A stretch of 64,000 nt of DNA from an uncultured Carboxylicivirga sp. (GTDB lineage: Bacteria; Bacteroidota; Bacteroidia; Bacteroidales; Marinilabiliaceae): positions 4,808,501-4,872,500 of the forward strand of contig NZ_OY764327.1 in NCBI RefSeq assembly GCF_963668385.1. Reading direction: 5' to 3'. Positions 8,824-18,402 of the stretch are shown here, in pieces. The position numbers were made by a program, and so were the translations under genes. The notes beneath the pieces are model-generated. The model was not told the origin of the DNA. It saw nothing but the letters and a program-made list of their open reading frames with translations, and did not search any database. Every line of letters starts with the position of its first letter. Position 1 is the stretch's first letter.

Positions 8824-10374
8824 CTATTTTACTTGACGTATTACATCAATTACGGTTCCATCACGATATTCAACAATACCCACAATCCGATCTTTGCATT
8901 CGATTGGTTTAGCCTTACCGGTTATTTGTTCCACCTCGGCAGCCAAATCCTTAATCTCTTTTACAGCAATACCTCCTTTAATCAGATTTTCCTTTAATTC
9001 AGGACGATTAGGATTAACACAAATACCACGTTCGGTTACTAGTACATCAATACTTTCACCAGGCGTTACTATTGTATGAACTTTCTCTTTAACAATAGGA
9101 ATTCTTCCCCGGAACGACGGACAAACAACCACCGTTAAATTAGCACCAGATGCAGTATCACTATGTCCACCCGAAGCACCGCGCACATAACCTTCCGACC
9201 CGGTTATTACATTTACATTAAAATCAGTATCAATTTCTAAAGCCCCCAACACCACAATATCCAACTTATTGGTCATACAACCACAGTTAAAAGGGTTGGC
9301 ATATAATCCGGCTGTTATTTCAATATGATAAGGATTAGTCATTAAGGATGAACTTACTGCAGCATCGAAGGATTGAACATCGAATATCGATTTAAATAAA
9401 CCCTCATTCAACATATCGACACCATAAGATGTAACACCCCCAAGAATGAAGCTACCTTTAATTTCCTTTTGCTTCATTACCTTTCTAATGTATTTAGCAA
9501 CGGCCAGCGATGCTCCACCAGCTCCCACCTGAAAACTGAATCCTTCTTTTAACTGACCCGAATGTTCAATAACCTGAGCTGCCAAACGAGCAATCTGCAA
9601 ATCCATTGGCGCTTTGGTTATACGAGTAGTTCCTCCGGCAATTTTTGTTGGATCACCTATTGAATCCACCTTCACCACATAATCAACAAAATTTTGAGTT
9701 ACTGCCTGGGGAACACATGGATAATCAACAACATTATCGGTAACCACAACTACCTGACGCGCATAACGGGCATCAATTACGGCATATCCCATTGAACCAA
9801 AAGCAGAAGGGCCATGAGCTCCAGTTGAATTACCTTCAATATCAGCAGCTGAAGCAGCAATTACTGTAAGGTCAATTTTGATTTTACCAGTGTGCACACT
9901 ACGTACACGACCACCATGTGAATGGATTACAAAAGGTTTTGGCATTACACCTTTGGCAACAGCTTCACCAATTTCGCCACGTATCCCACTAGAATAAATC
10001 TGTGTGATTGTACCGTTTTTCAAATAGGGTAAAATTGGCTCATGAGCAGAAGTTAAACTACTTGAAGCCAACGTAATATCTTTAATGCCTAATTCGGCTA
10101 ATATCTTTATCGTTTCAACCAAGATACTATCTCCACCACGCAAATGGTGGTGAAAAGAAACGGTCATTCCGTTACGTGGATTAGTACGTATAATGGCTTC
10201 TTTTAGATTGCTACACATCTTACTAGAGTGTGGCATTTTTGCCTTATTAGGTGGTGGAACTGTTTTTTCTTCCATCCAACCTTTACGCAATTTGGTAAAC
10301 GCCCCTTGAAATGGCTCAATCTCGTCAATTCCTTCGAGCGTTTCAGGCATCTCTCTTTGAAGTATATTTTTCAC
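8824..10374 (-). CDS. citF: Citrate lyase alpha subunit (citrate CoA-transferase)
   Basis: 516 residues (E. coli 510). The alpha subunit swaps the acetyl group on the CitD prosthetic group for citrate, making citryl-ACP and acetate. Conserved stretches seen include MTVSFHHHLRGGD, SSGIRGEIGEAV, IHSHGGRVRSV, GTGGAS-like GAGGASLAV, and near the end ERGICVNPNRPEL. The start is GTG at 10372-10374; the next ATG (10350) would cut into the conserved N-terminal segment ending EPFQGAF, so I keep the GTG. It follows citE by 17 nt. Cytoplasmic, part of the (alpha beta gamma)6 complex. Confidence 0.95.
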   Translation of the reverse strand: MKNILQREMPETLEGIDEIEPFQGAFTKLRKGWMEEKTVPPPNKAKMPHSSKMCSNLKEAIIRTNPRNGMTVSFHHHLRGGDSILVETIKILAELGIKDITLASSSLTSAHEPILPYLKNGTITQIYSSGIRGEIGEAVAKGVMPKPFVIHSHGGRVRSVHTGKIKIDLTVIAASAADIEGNSTGAHGPSAFGSMGYAVIDARYARQVVVVTDNVVDYPCVPQAVTQNFVDYVVKVDSIGDPTKIAGGTTRITKAPMDLQIARLAAQVIEHSGQLKEGFSFQVGAGGASLAVAKYIRKVMKQKEIKGSFILGGVTSYGVDMLNEGLFKSIFDVQSFDAAVSSSLMTNPYHIEITAGLYANPFNCGCMTNKLDIVVLGALEIDTDFNVNVITGSEGYVRGASGGHSDTASGANLTVVVCPSFRGRIPIVKEKVHTIVTPGESIDVLVTERGICVNPNRPELKENLIKGGIAVKEIKDLAAEVEQITGKAKPIECKDRIVGIVEYRDGTVIDVIRQVK

Positions 10375-10391
10375 TTTTGATTGATTTAAAG

Positions 10392-11285
10392 TTAGATTTC
10401 AGCTACATCAATATCAGCCATTTCTAAAACACGTAATGCTCGTTGAACAACCGGAGCATCCACCATTTTTCCGTCAACAGCAAATACTCCAATACCTTCC
10501 TTCTTATTTCGTTCGAAGGCCTTTACTATTTTAGCCGCCTTTCGAATCTCTTTCTCAGTTGGAGTGAATACCTCATTTACTATTTCAATCTGGCGTGGAT
10601 TGATAATTGCCTTACCTGTAAATCCTAGTTTCTTAATATATTCGGCCTCTTCGCGCAAACCTTCTTCATTTTCAACATCAACATAAACCGTATCAAAAAC
10701 ATCAATTTTACAAGCCTTGGCTGCCATCACAATTTGCTTACGAGCATAATCAATACCTATTCCATCGTTGTTTTTAACCAATTGCATATCGGCAGCCAAA
10801 TCCTGACCTCCGATTGAAATAGCATCAATACGTGGAGAATAGTTTGCGATTTCGTACACATTTTGGACACCCAAAGCTGTTTCGATCATAACATGAACCT
10901 TCATTTTATCGTGTGGCAACTCATGTTGGTCTTCTATTTCTTCAATCATTTTGATGATGCGACTAATCTCGTCAATGGTTTCAACCTTAGGTAATCGAAG
11001 TGCATCGGGCTGAAGCGGAACAATTTGCCTAAGATCTTCCATGCCAAATGGAGTGTCGATATGATTAACGCGAACAGTAACCTCACAACCATCATAAGAA
11101 ATGTATTTTAACATGTGAGATACCAGTATGCGAGCCGCATCTTTCTGGTTAAGTGCAACAGCATCCTCTAAGTCGAGTAAAACACCATCAGCACCATAAA
11201 CGCTTCCTTGCTGAAGCATTGCCGGATTATTACCCGGAATATATAGCATTGTGCGACGCTTAAATGTCCTCTTTGTTGTATCCAT
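10392..11285 (-). CDS. citE: Citrate lyase beta subunit (citryl-ACP lyase)
   Basis: 297 residues (E. coli 302), TIM-barrel HpcH/HpaI-type lyase that splits citryl-ACP into oxaloacetate and acetyl-ACP. Seen: RRTMLYIPGNNP near the N-terminus, LLDLEDAV (36-43) with acidic metal ligands, VMIETALGV, SIGGQDLAADM and GKAIINPRQI near the end. ATG at 11283-11285, 6 nt after the citD stop. Stand-alone CitE-like proteins exist outside this pathway, but here the citD and citF neighbours make citrate lyase certain. Confidence 0.95.
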   Translation of the reverse strand: MDTTKRTFKRRTMLYIPGNNPAMLQQGSVYGADGVLLDLEDAVALNQKDAARILVSHMLKYISYDGCEVTVRVNHIDTPFGMEDLRQIVPLQPDALRLPKVETIDEISRIIKMIEEIEDQHELPHDKMKVHVMIETALGVQNVYEIANYSPRIDAISIGGQDLAADMQLVKNNDGIGIDYARKQIVMAAKACKIDVFDTVYVDVENEEGLREEAEYIKKLGFTGKAIINPRQIEIVNEVFTPTEKEIRKAAKIVKAFERNKKEGIGVFAVDGKMVDAPVVQRALRVLEMADIDVAEI

Positions 11286-11291
11286 TGATGA

Positions 11292-11582
11292 TTAAATTAG
11301 GGTTCCGGTCTGTAATCCTGCTGAACGTTTCAGTGCTGTTTCGAGACGTGCAGAAATGGTTGGAGGCAAAGCCCCTTTATCATTAATTATCACTCTAATA
11401 TCATCGACGCCAAAAGCATCTAAATCGCGATGAATCTGATTCAGTAAATCATCCCCAAATTGTTGAAGCACGATGGACTCTAATTCAATCGTACGTCCGA
11501 CTCCCTGAGGTTGTGGTTCAACCATTATCAGAATATCACTCGACTCAAAACTACCCGCTTGAGCCTTTACTTTCAATTCCAT
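11292..11582 (-). CDS. citD: Citrate lyase acyl carrier protein (gamma subunit)
   Basis: 96 residues (E. coli 98). It carries the 2'-(5''-phosphoribosyl)-3'-dephospho-CoA arm on S14 in AGSFESSDILI, shuttling acetyl and citryl groups between CitF and CitE. First gene of the operon, ATG at 11580-11582, with a promoter candidate about 27 nt upstream. The whole set encodes the lyase, its prosthetic-group enzymes and the activating ligase, but no citrate carrier, oxaloacetate decarboxylase or CitAB two-component system is in the window. Confidence 0.95.
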   Translation of the reverse strand: MELKVKAQAGSFESSDILIMVEPQPQGVGRTIELESIVLQQFGDDLLNQIHRDLDAFGVDDIRVIINDKGALPPTISARLETALKRSAGLQTGTLI

Positions 11583-11608
11583 AGTTTCAAATTAAAGAAA
11601 TATTTCTT

Positions 11609-11637
11609 CAAATATAAATTTTCTCTAATTATTCAAA
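11609..11637 (-). promoter_or_regulatory. Candidate promoter of the citrate lyase operon
   Basis: On the minus strand TATATTTG (11609-11616) matches the Bacteroidota -7 box TAnnTTTG, and TTTG (11634-11637) lies 17 nt upstream as a -33 box; 19-21 nt is usual. The start point would be near 11604, giving a leader of about 22 nt before citD. Confidence 0.5.
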
Positions 11638-11776
11638 CCTTTTAGTAGTATATTTTACAACATGTTTTGATTCAACTCTCCTAATAAAGCATTATAAATA
11701 CTGAATAACTGACACTTACAATTAGTATGATTTTTCTCACATTGGATATTTTAGCCTTGCCTGATGACGTACAGGA

Positions 11777-11816
11777 ATAAAAAAAGGCCAGGTCAACAAT
11801 CTTGCTAACCGGCCTT
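11777..11816 (-). terminator. Terminator of clpB
   Basis: Stem AAGGCC-a-GGT with ACCGGCCTT around a 14-nt loop, then on the minus strand CCTTTTTTTATT. It lies 49 nt after the clpB stop and insulates clpB from the cit operon. Confidence 0.8.
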
Positions 11817-11864
11817 AATAAAACTAATAAACTGCGTTTTTCAAACTATGTATTATTTCATCTC

Positions 11865-14447
11865 TTATTTGTTTCGGAACACTAACTGATCGTTTTCAAC
11901 ATCAACCACAATCTCTGCATCTTTGCTAATCTGATCAGCCAACAAGCTTTTCGACAAATCATTTACCAAATAACGTTGCAATGCCCTTTTGATAGGGCGC
12001 GCTCCAAACAAGGGATCGAAACCTGCAGAAGCAACCCATTTAGTAGCTTCATCAGTCATACTAATGCTTACATCCATAGTTGCCAATCGTTTTTTCAACG
12101 ATTTAAACTGAAGCGTAACAATCTGAGTAATTTCTTCTTTTGATAAAGGTGTAAACATGATTACCTCATCAATACGATTTAAAAACTCAGGACGAATGGT
12201 TTGTTTCAGCAACTCAAATACTTCGTTTTTAGCACTCTCAATCTTATCGGGTGAAAGATCCGTATTGTCGCTTAATCGTTGTTGAATTAAATGCGATCCA
12301 GCATTTGATGTCATTACAACAATGGTATTTTTAAAATCGACTACCCTACCCTTATTATCAGTTAAACGACCATCGTCTAATACTTGTAATAAGATATTAA
12401 ACACATCGGGATGCGCTTTTTCAATTTCATCCAACAAAACAACAGAATAAGGTTTACGTCGAACAGCCTCAGTTAACTGGCCACCTTCGTCGTAGCCCAC
12501 ATATCCCGGAGGTGCTCCAATCAAACGCGATACGGAATGACGCTCCTGATATTCCGACATATCGATACGGGTCATCTGATTTTCGTCATCGAACAAGAAC
12601 TCAGCCAGGGCCTTTGCCAATTCAGTTTTACCCACACCTGTTGAACCTAGGAAAATAAATGATCCAATAGGTCGATTGGCATCCTGTAAACCTGCACGGC
12701 TTCGTCGAACCGCATTAGCAACAGCATCAATGGCTTCGTTTTGACCAATTACACGTTTATGCAATTCATCTTCGAGGCTTAACAATTTCATCTTTTCAGA
12801 TTTCACCATTTTAGAAACAGGTATACCAGTCCAACGACTCACAATTTGTGCTACATCTTCGGCATCAACCTCTTCCTTAATCATGGCATTGTCTTTTTGC
12901 AAGCCAGCCAATTCTACTTTTAGTCGCTCAATGTTTTCTTCAGCCTCTTTGATTCTACCATATCGCAATTCGGCCACTTTATCGTACAAACCTTCGCGTT
13001 CGGCTTTATCTGCCTCAAAGCGAAAATGCTCGATATCGCTTTTGTTTTGCTGTATTTTATCAATCAAGGCTTTTTCGGCTTCCCATGCGGCGCGTAAACC
13101 AGTACGTTGTTCTTTCAGCTCCGAAATCTCGCGATTTAGCTCATCCAGTTTCACCTGATCTTTTTCGCGTTTGATGGCTTCACGCTCAATCTCCAATTGC
13201 TTGATTCTACGTTCAACCTCATCCACTTCTTCGGGAACCGAATTCATCTCAAGGCGTAAACGACTGGCAGCTTCATCCATTAAATCAATTGCCTTATCGG
13301 GCAAGAAACGATCAGAAATGTATCGATCCGATAATTCAACAGCAGAGATAATCGCCTCATCTTTGATCCTTACCTTATGGTGAGTTTCGTAACGTTCTTT
13401 CAAACCACGAAGGATTGAAATGGAACTAAGCACATCCGGCTCGTTTACAATTACCATCTGGAAACGACGCTCCAATGCTTTATCTTTTTCGAAGAATTTT
13501 TGAAATTCTCCTAAGGTAGTAGCACCCACCGCACGTAATTCGCCTCGGGCCAACGCCGGTTTAAGAATATTGGCAGCATCCATGGCTCCTTCGCCTTTAC
13601 CAGCGCCAACCAAAGTATGTATCTCGTCGATGAAAAGGATAATTTCTCCGTTTGAATTCTCAACCTCTTTTACAACCCCTTTCAATCGCTCTTCGAATTC
13701 ACCTTTATATTTGGCTCCAGCCACCAAAGCACCCATGTCTAATGAGAAAATCTCTTTGGTTTTAAGGTTTTCGGGTACGTCGCCATTGATAATACGTTGA
13801 GCTAAGCCTTCGGCAATGGCAGTTTTACCAACCCCAGGCTCTCCCACCAAAATTGGATTATTTTTGGTTCTTCGCGACAAGATTTGCAATACACGACGAA
13901 TCTCTTCATCACGTCCAATAACTGGATCGAGCTTACCATTTCGGGCACGTTCGTTCAGGTTAATGGCAAAGCGGTTTAAAGTTTGATAAGTATCTTCAGC
14001 CGTTGCACTATCAACTTTTGCACCCTGTCGTAGCTCTCCAATGGCTGCCACCAATCCTTTTTCGCTTAATCCGGCATCTTTCAACATTGAAGAAACATCA
14101 CTTTTAACCTGCAACAGTCCCAATAACAAAAATTCGAGGCTTACAAACTGATCGCCGTGCTTTTTAGAAGCATCGGTAGCCTTTTGTAATACTTCTGAAG
14201 CTGGACGAGAAAGATAAGGTTCACCTCCAGCTACTTTTGGATAAGATTCAACTACCGAATTTAACACAGTAGTATAATCATTCAATCCATTTTTCTTGAT
14301 TAAGAAGTCGATAATAGACTGATCGACCTGATGAACAGCCAACAATATATGGCCTGGCTCAATAGCCTGATGTTGCTTTCCAACGGCAATCTGTGCTGCC
14401 TGCTGGATGACTTCCTGAGCTTTTATTGTAAAATTCTTCAAGTTCAT
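11865..14447 (-). CDS. clpB: ATP-dependent chaperone ClpB
   Basis: 860 residues, full length. Cytoplasmic hexameric disaggregase that works with DnaK to rescue aggregated proteins. Clp_N repeats at 1-145, AAA1 with Walker [10 protein letters not shown] (202-210) and Walker [10 protein letters not shown], the long coiled-coil M domain at roughly 400-525, AAA2 with GSTGVGKTE and [12 protein letters not shown], then the ClpB D2-small domain ending near 850. The M domain and lack of a ClpP-binding IGF loop separate it from ClpA/ClpC. ATG at 14445-14447. Monocistronic, closed by its own terminator. I could not make out a CIRCE element upstream. Confidence 0.97.
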   Translation of the reverse strand: MNLKNFTIKAQEVIQQAAQIAVGKQHQAIEPGHILLAVHQVDQSIIDFLIKKNGLNDYTTVLNSVVESYPKVAGGEPYLSRPASEVLQKATDASKKHGDQFVSLEFLLLGLLQVKSDVSSMLKDAGLSEKGLVAAIGELRQGAKVDSATAEDTYQTLNRFAINLNERARNGKLDPVIGRDEEIRRVLQILSRRTKNNPILVGEPGVGKTAIAEGLAQRIINGDVPENLKTKEIFSLDMGALVAGAKYKGEFEERLKGVVKEVENSNGEIILFIDEIHTLVGAGKGEGAMDAANILKPALARGELRAVGATTLGEFQKFFEKDKALERRFQMVIVNEPDVLSSISILRGLKERYETHHKVRIKDEAIISAVELSDRYISDRFLPDKAIDLMDEAASRLRLEMNSVPEEVDEVERRIKQLEIEREAIKREKDQVKLDELNREISELKEQRTGLRAAWEAEKALIDKIQQNKSDIEHFRFEADKAEREGLYDKVAELRYGRIKEAEENIERLKVELAGLQKDNAMIKEEVDAEDVAQIVSRWTGIPVSKMVKSEKMKLLSLEDELHKRVIGQNEAIDAVANAVRRSRAGLQDANRPIGSFIFLGSTGVGKTELAKALAEFLFDDENQMTRIDMSEYQERHSVSRLIGAPPGYVGYDEGGQLTEAVRRKPYSVVLLDEIEKAHPDVFNILLQVLDDGRLTDNKGRVVDFKNTIVVMTSNAGSHLIQQRLSDNTDLSPDKIESAKNEVFELLKQTIRPEFLNRIDEVIMFTPLSKEEITQIVTLQFKSLKKRLATMDVSISMTDEATKWVASAGFDPLFGARPIKRALQRYLVNDLSKSLLADQISKDAEIVVDVENDQLVFRNK

Positions 14448-14632
14448 AATAAACTACATTTTACACAGTTATTACAAAAGATCTACCAAACTCAATTACA
14501 AGCCATTATGACACAACATTCTTCTTTACTCAAGCCATTTTTACATGTTTCGATCAAACAAACAGACGAATTGTCATAAAATATAATCTGAATTCATGCG
14601 GATCGCTTATTTTTACAAGGAATTTCTGACCT

Positions 14633-16519
14633 ATGAAGAAGTGGATTTTATATATAATGGCTCCTATTATTTGCCTTCAGGTATTGAACGCTCGTTCGCT
14701 CAATACGGCCATTATAGCAAATGATACTTTAAAAACCGATACTGTAATTACCGTTATTCCACTAACTTTTAACAAGCAATCCGACACAATTCGAAAGTCG
14801 GATCCCATATTGGAATACATCAACCAGCGAAGAACGAAAAATAAATTCAACGATTGGGTGGGCGGATTGCTTGTCAGAAACGATGATACCACTACGAGCG
14901 ATGAATCGCTTAACTACATAAAGGAATACAAACGCCTCAGTCAGAAAACTATTGCATCGATACATATTATGCGCCTCGACCCGTTTGGAACATCGATAAA
15001 TGACACAACAAAGCACGCAACCAAATGGATAGAACGTACGGGTAACAATATGCGCTTTACCACATCCAAACGTATCATAAAAAAGAATCTGACGGTACAA
15101 GAAGGAATGGAATTTGACCCAAGGAGCGTTTTTGAAAGTGAGCGTGTATTGCGACAGCTTAACTTTATAGCCGATGCCAAAATAATGGTAGACATCAATC
15201 CGCAAGATACAAGCCAGGTAGATTTGTTTGTTATTACGCGCGACCGTTTCCCACATGCCTTTTCGACCAACGGAGATGTTTCGTCGCCAGAGGTGACTTT
15301 ATACTCACGAAACCTTACCGGGCACGGCGTGGGTTTTTCGCACACCTGGGAGTTTGATTACGGCAGACAAATTGGCAACCAGGAACAATTGACAATTAAC
15401 AACTTTAATCGTTCGAGAATTAACCTGGAGGCCAACTACACCGATTTATCGGAAGAAAATTCGCTGGCCCTGCGCGCCGACCGAAGTTTTTACATATCAG
15501 ACCTAAAATATGCAGGTGGAGCCTACTACAACCGATCGTACAAAGACAAACAGCATCCAGCATTTCCGCAAATAGTATGGGATGATTTTCTTGACTTTCG
15601 GTATTCGAATATTTGGATGGGGCGATCCTTCGAAATTGAAACACAGAATTACTTCGACCGATCGCACATATATATAATAGGACAATACTCGCGTTCGCAC
15701 TTTTTAAATCTTCCGGATTCGATTAGCCATATTGAAGCTCTTGCTGATAATCAGTTTTACTATGGTTCTTTTTCGTTTTCGAAGCGTAATTATTATCAAA
15801 ACAATAAAATTTATAATTACGACAGAACCGAGGATGTACCATATGGCTTTATGGGAACTATTACAGTAGGATATAATAAACAACCATCAGTGATCCGCCC
15901 GTATTTACGTGGACATCTCTCGTTTGGAAAAGCCATCATTCCTAACAGAGGATATTTATATGGCAGAATCGAAGCTGGTTCGTTTTTTAAGGACGGGCGC
16001 AGCGAACAAGGCGAAATTAGTGTGAAAACCAAATACATTAGCCGCTTATTTGAAGTTGGAAATAATCAGTTCCGTAATTTTATTGAGGTCAACTACATCA
16101 AAGGATTCAATCGCTATAGCAACGAATATCTGTATTTAACCGAGCGATCCGGATCAATTACAAGCTTTAGAGATAATGAATTAAAAGGTAAAGAACGTTT
16201 GGTAGTGAAAACCGAAAATGTGTTATTTACTCAACATCGCTTGATGGGCTTTAATTTAATGGTGTTGAGTTTTGCCGATATCGGAATTATTGGCGATGGC
16301 AAGCACAATCTTTTCAAACAAGATTATCAGGCCAGTTTGGGCGCTGCAGTGCGCTTTATCAATAATAAACTAGTATTTCGAACCATTGAAATACGCTTAG
16401 CCTGGTTACCCATGCTTCCCGAAGGCGAATTTCCACTCGATTTGCGCATTAGCGGAGAGTCCTCTCCTCGTTTTGATGATTTTGTACCCGGTGCCCCCAA
16501 ACAAAATACCTTTAAATAG
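14633..16519 (+). CDS. Outer-membrane protein with POTRA-like domain and beta-barrel
   Basis: 628 residues. A signal peptide (KKWILYIMAPIICLQVLNA) is followed by a linker of ~80 residues, then an ~90-residue segment (about 120-215) that reads like a POTRA domain: TVQEGMEFDPRSVFESERVLRQL resembles the helix-rich POTRA of BamA/TamA and IMVDINP.DTSQVDLFVITRD its last strand. The rest alternates aromatic beta-strands (SRNLTGHGVGFSHTWEFDYG and many more), as in Omp85-type barrels. It lacks a clear C-terminal aromatic signature (ends QNTFK) and the diagnostic VRGF/Y motif of true BamA. Probably an Omp85-related barrel of unknown cargo. Single gene on the plus strand; its codon use is more GC-rich than its neighbours'. 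Confidence 0.7.
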   Translation: MKKWILYIMAPIICLQVLNARSLNTAIIANDTLKTDTVITVIPLTFNKQSDTIRKSDPILEYINQRRTKNKFNDWVGGLLVRNDDTTTSDESLNYIKEYKRLSQKTIASIHIMRLDPFGTSINDTTKHATKWIERTGNNMRFTTSKRIIKKNLTVQEGMEFDPRSVFESERVLRQLNFIADAKIMVDINPQDTSQVDLFVITRDRFPHAFSTNGDVSSPEVTLYSRNLTGHGVGFSHTWEFDYGRQIGNQEQLTINNFNRSRINLEANYTDLSEENSLALRADRSFYISDLKYAGGAYYNRSYKDKQHPAFPQIVWDDFLDFRYSNIWMGRSFEIETQNYFDRSHIYIIGQYSRSHFLNLPDSISHIEALADNQFYYGSFSFSKRNYYQNNKIYNYDRTEDVPYGFMGTITVGYNKQPSVIRPYLRGHLSFGKAIIPNRGYLYGRIEAGSFFKDGRSEQGEISVKTKYISRLFEVGNNQFRNFIEVNYIKGFNRYSNEYLYLTERSGSITSFRDNELKGKERLVVKTENVLFTQHRLMGFNLMVLSFADIGIIGDGKHNLFKQDYQASLGAAVRFINNKLVFRTIEIRLAWLPMLPEGEFPLDLRISGESSPRFDDFVPGAPKQNTFK

Positions 16520-17035
16520 CTTATTAAAATGTAGACTAAGATGATATTCAAGCTAACACATATGTAAACACCTATTTTAAATGCTGTATTGGATGACTTA
16601 GTATGTTTCTAATCACTCCATCTTATAAATAACAATACACAAAAATGTAGAATCCTTGAACAACCCAGCGAATCCTTGAGCAATTTTGCTGAGTCCTTAG
16701 CTCAATTTGCAATAGCCTGAGCAATTTTGCTGAAGCTTTCGCAACTATACAATTCGTTGAGCAAATTTGCTGGCATCATTTCAAAACCATTAAACGCTAA
16801 AACAGAACTGCTGAAGCTTTTTTCAGTGCTGCGATAAGCTGAGCAAATTTGCTCAACTCTTCGCGCAAATTGAAAAAAGTTATGTTGTGATGTGTATTGG
16901 GCGATAACAGCCTATTGTTTTAAATACTTTAGCACAATGGCTACAATGGTATGATTTGAATTTACAAACATATACAAGCTAAAATGACCGGGAATTAATC
17001 ACCGGCCATCTACATATTGCTAACTCTATAAAAAA
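16520..17035. other. Convergent intergenic spacer holding a degenerate 21-bp array
   Basis: 516 nt between two converging genes. It holds the tandem array described at 16651-16880; the remainder is AT-rich with no open frame. No clear terminator is visible for the outer-membrane protein gene. Confidence 0.6.
16651..16880. repeat. Degenerate tandem array, unit about 21 bp, with GAGCAAATTTGCTC palindromes
   Basis: About eleven units start near 16654, 16674, 16695, 16716, 16736, 16755, 16776, 16797, 16817, 16839 and 16859, mean spacing 20.5 nt. The best units read CCTTGAGCAATTTTGCTGA (16674-16692 and 16716-16733 region). The core is palindromic: TGAGCAAATTTGCTCA at 16840-16855 is a perfect 16-bp palindrome, and TGAGCAA-type cores recur at 16677, 16718 and 16758. 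Middle units are badly decayed. No stable reading frame spans it. Confidence 0.7.
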
Positions 17036-18046
17036 CTACATACTAATTTTCAGGGTTTGATTATCATCAATAACCAAAATAAATAAACCATGTCCGTTTA
17101 TGTTGATATCAGTTTCCGAAACATTGGCCTCTTGATGAGTCGTTACTTTTTGCCCAGTAATATTATATACATCCACCTTCGAAAAAGGATTATCTGACAT
17201 CAAATGAATACCACTGGCATTAATCGAAAATGTATAATCGGCATTATCGGTGATGGTATTTACGGCAGTTGCATTTCCCCATATTTGAGCAACAAATTCG
17301 GGATGATCAACAAAAGGATTACGATTGTGTTGGTACGAATACACTACATCGTTGTGGTGACGTTCAAAATCATCTACCGGATCTTCTTCATTCCAACGTA
17401 ACAAAACACTTTTAATTCCATGTACAGGTTGTTTATCTGTGTTGGAAAAAACCTCTTCTGTTAATTTTAAATCAGGCTCTCCATTCTCTCCTTCGTAACG
17501 GGTTGCCATATATAAGATAGCACGGGCTACATCTCCTTTTACTGCATCGCGAGGCTCAAAAGTATATTCTGTTCCTTTGTAACATCCGGTAAAATAATTG
17601 TGGTACCACACTTCGCTGCCTCCTTCGCCAAAAGCACGGTTACTGCGTGTACTATTAAGTGAAGTACAGCATGCCTTTAGGTGATGACAGTCGGTACCAG
17701 GACCTTTATCTGTTCCAAAATCGCCGCGCGATTTTGCCCATACATGCTCGCGTGTCCATCCACTACCGCTATTATATTCTTGTTCAGCATCCACACTTTC
17801 GCCAGAATAAATCAAAATAACATTCTCCGAGTTATTTGGATCTTGGTCTGCTTCTTTTAATATATCCCAGGTATCGGTTGATGATGATGTGTAGGGATAT
17901 TCTGTTTGCCCTTTAATAATATTGTATAAAGCATCTTTGAGTTGAAGCCCTGTTAATCCAGCGGTTGTAGCATAATATCCATCCGGAATTTGGCCATAAG
18001 AATTAACGGCTACCACTAGTAGCACTGCAATAAATATTTTTTTCAT
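17036..18046 (-). CDS. Secreted endonuclease I with type IX sorting domain
   Basis: 336 residues from ATG 18044-18046, chosen because MKKIFIAVLLVVAVNSYGQ is a clean signal peptide with GGGAAAC just upstream; the longer frame adds 31 residues with no such features. The catalytic domain (about 20-265) matches bacterial endonuclease I: REHVWAKS (99-106), TDCHHLKA (118-125), NSTRSN (131-136), GDVARAILYMATR and NPFVDHPEF are the His-Me-finger metal and DNA contacts. Residues ~275-336 (NPFSKVDVYNITGQKV, then GLFILVI) look like a type A T9SS C-terminal domain, so the enzyme should be exported to the cell surface or medium. Likely role: degrading extracellular DNA for phosphate or nucleosides. Confidence 0.92.
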   Translation of the reverse strand: MKKIFIAVLLVVAVNSYGQIPDGYYATTAGLTGLQLKDALYNIIKGQTEYPYTSSSTDTWDILKEADQDPNNSENVILIYSGESVDAEQEYNSGSGWTREHVWAKSRGDFGTDKGPGTDCHHLKACCTSLNSTRSNRAFGEGGSEVWYHNYFTGCYKGTEYTFEPRDAVKGDVARAILYMATRYEGENGEPDLKLTEEVFSNTDKQPVHGIKSVLLRWNEEDPVDDFERHHNDVVYSYQHNRNPFVDHPEFVAQIWGNATAVNTITDNADYTFSINASGIHLMSDNPFSKVDVYNITGQKVTTHQEANVSETDININGHGLFILVIDDNQTLKISM

Positions 18047-18402
18047 AGTTTCCCGATAATATGGTTGCAAATGTAATACTTTTGACAACACCATCCCCAT
18101 ATTATGATTCATACACAATGTAATTAATACATTTCTCACACCAATACCCCACTAATAAAAGGCTACTTACAAATTATTAAGATAAAATTAACCTTCGACT
18201 ATTTAGTCTACACCCCCCAAAGTAACGAAACCATTCTAAAAAGAAAACCTCATAAGTTAATGGCAAAAAAACTTATGAGGCTGCGTAATAATAACCAATA
18301 ATTTAATCGTCGTGTAATAATGCTACAAATTTAGAAAGCCAAAATATTGATATCAATCCCCATTTATTGGTATATTTAGGTATAACACACAACAAAATAC
18401 AA
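18047..18402. other. Divergent spacer between nuclease and rsgA-like gene, with an orphan terminator
   Basis: 356 nt. It contains a terminator-like hairpin at 18236-18280 that points toward the nuclease gene but has no gene upstream of it on that strand. No further features or open frames are visible. Confidence 0.5.
18236..18280 (-). terminator. Orphan minus-strand terminator
   Basis: Perfect 11-bp stem CCTCATAAGTT/AACTTATGAGG (18248-18258 and 18270-18280) followed on the minus strand by TTTTCTTTTTAG. There is no minus-strand gene between here and the histidine kinase ending at 21211, so the transcript it would end is unknown. Confidence 0.6.

Noticed and set aside
14762-15256. 164-codon minus-strand frame opposite the outer-membrane protein
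   Set aside because: Overlaps the convincing signal-peptide and POTRA-coding strand and has no domain pattern.
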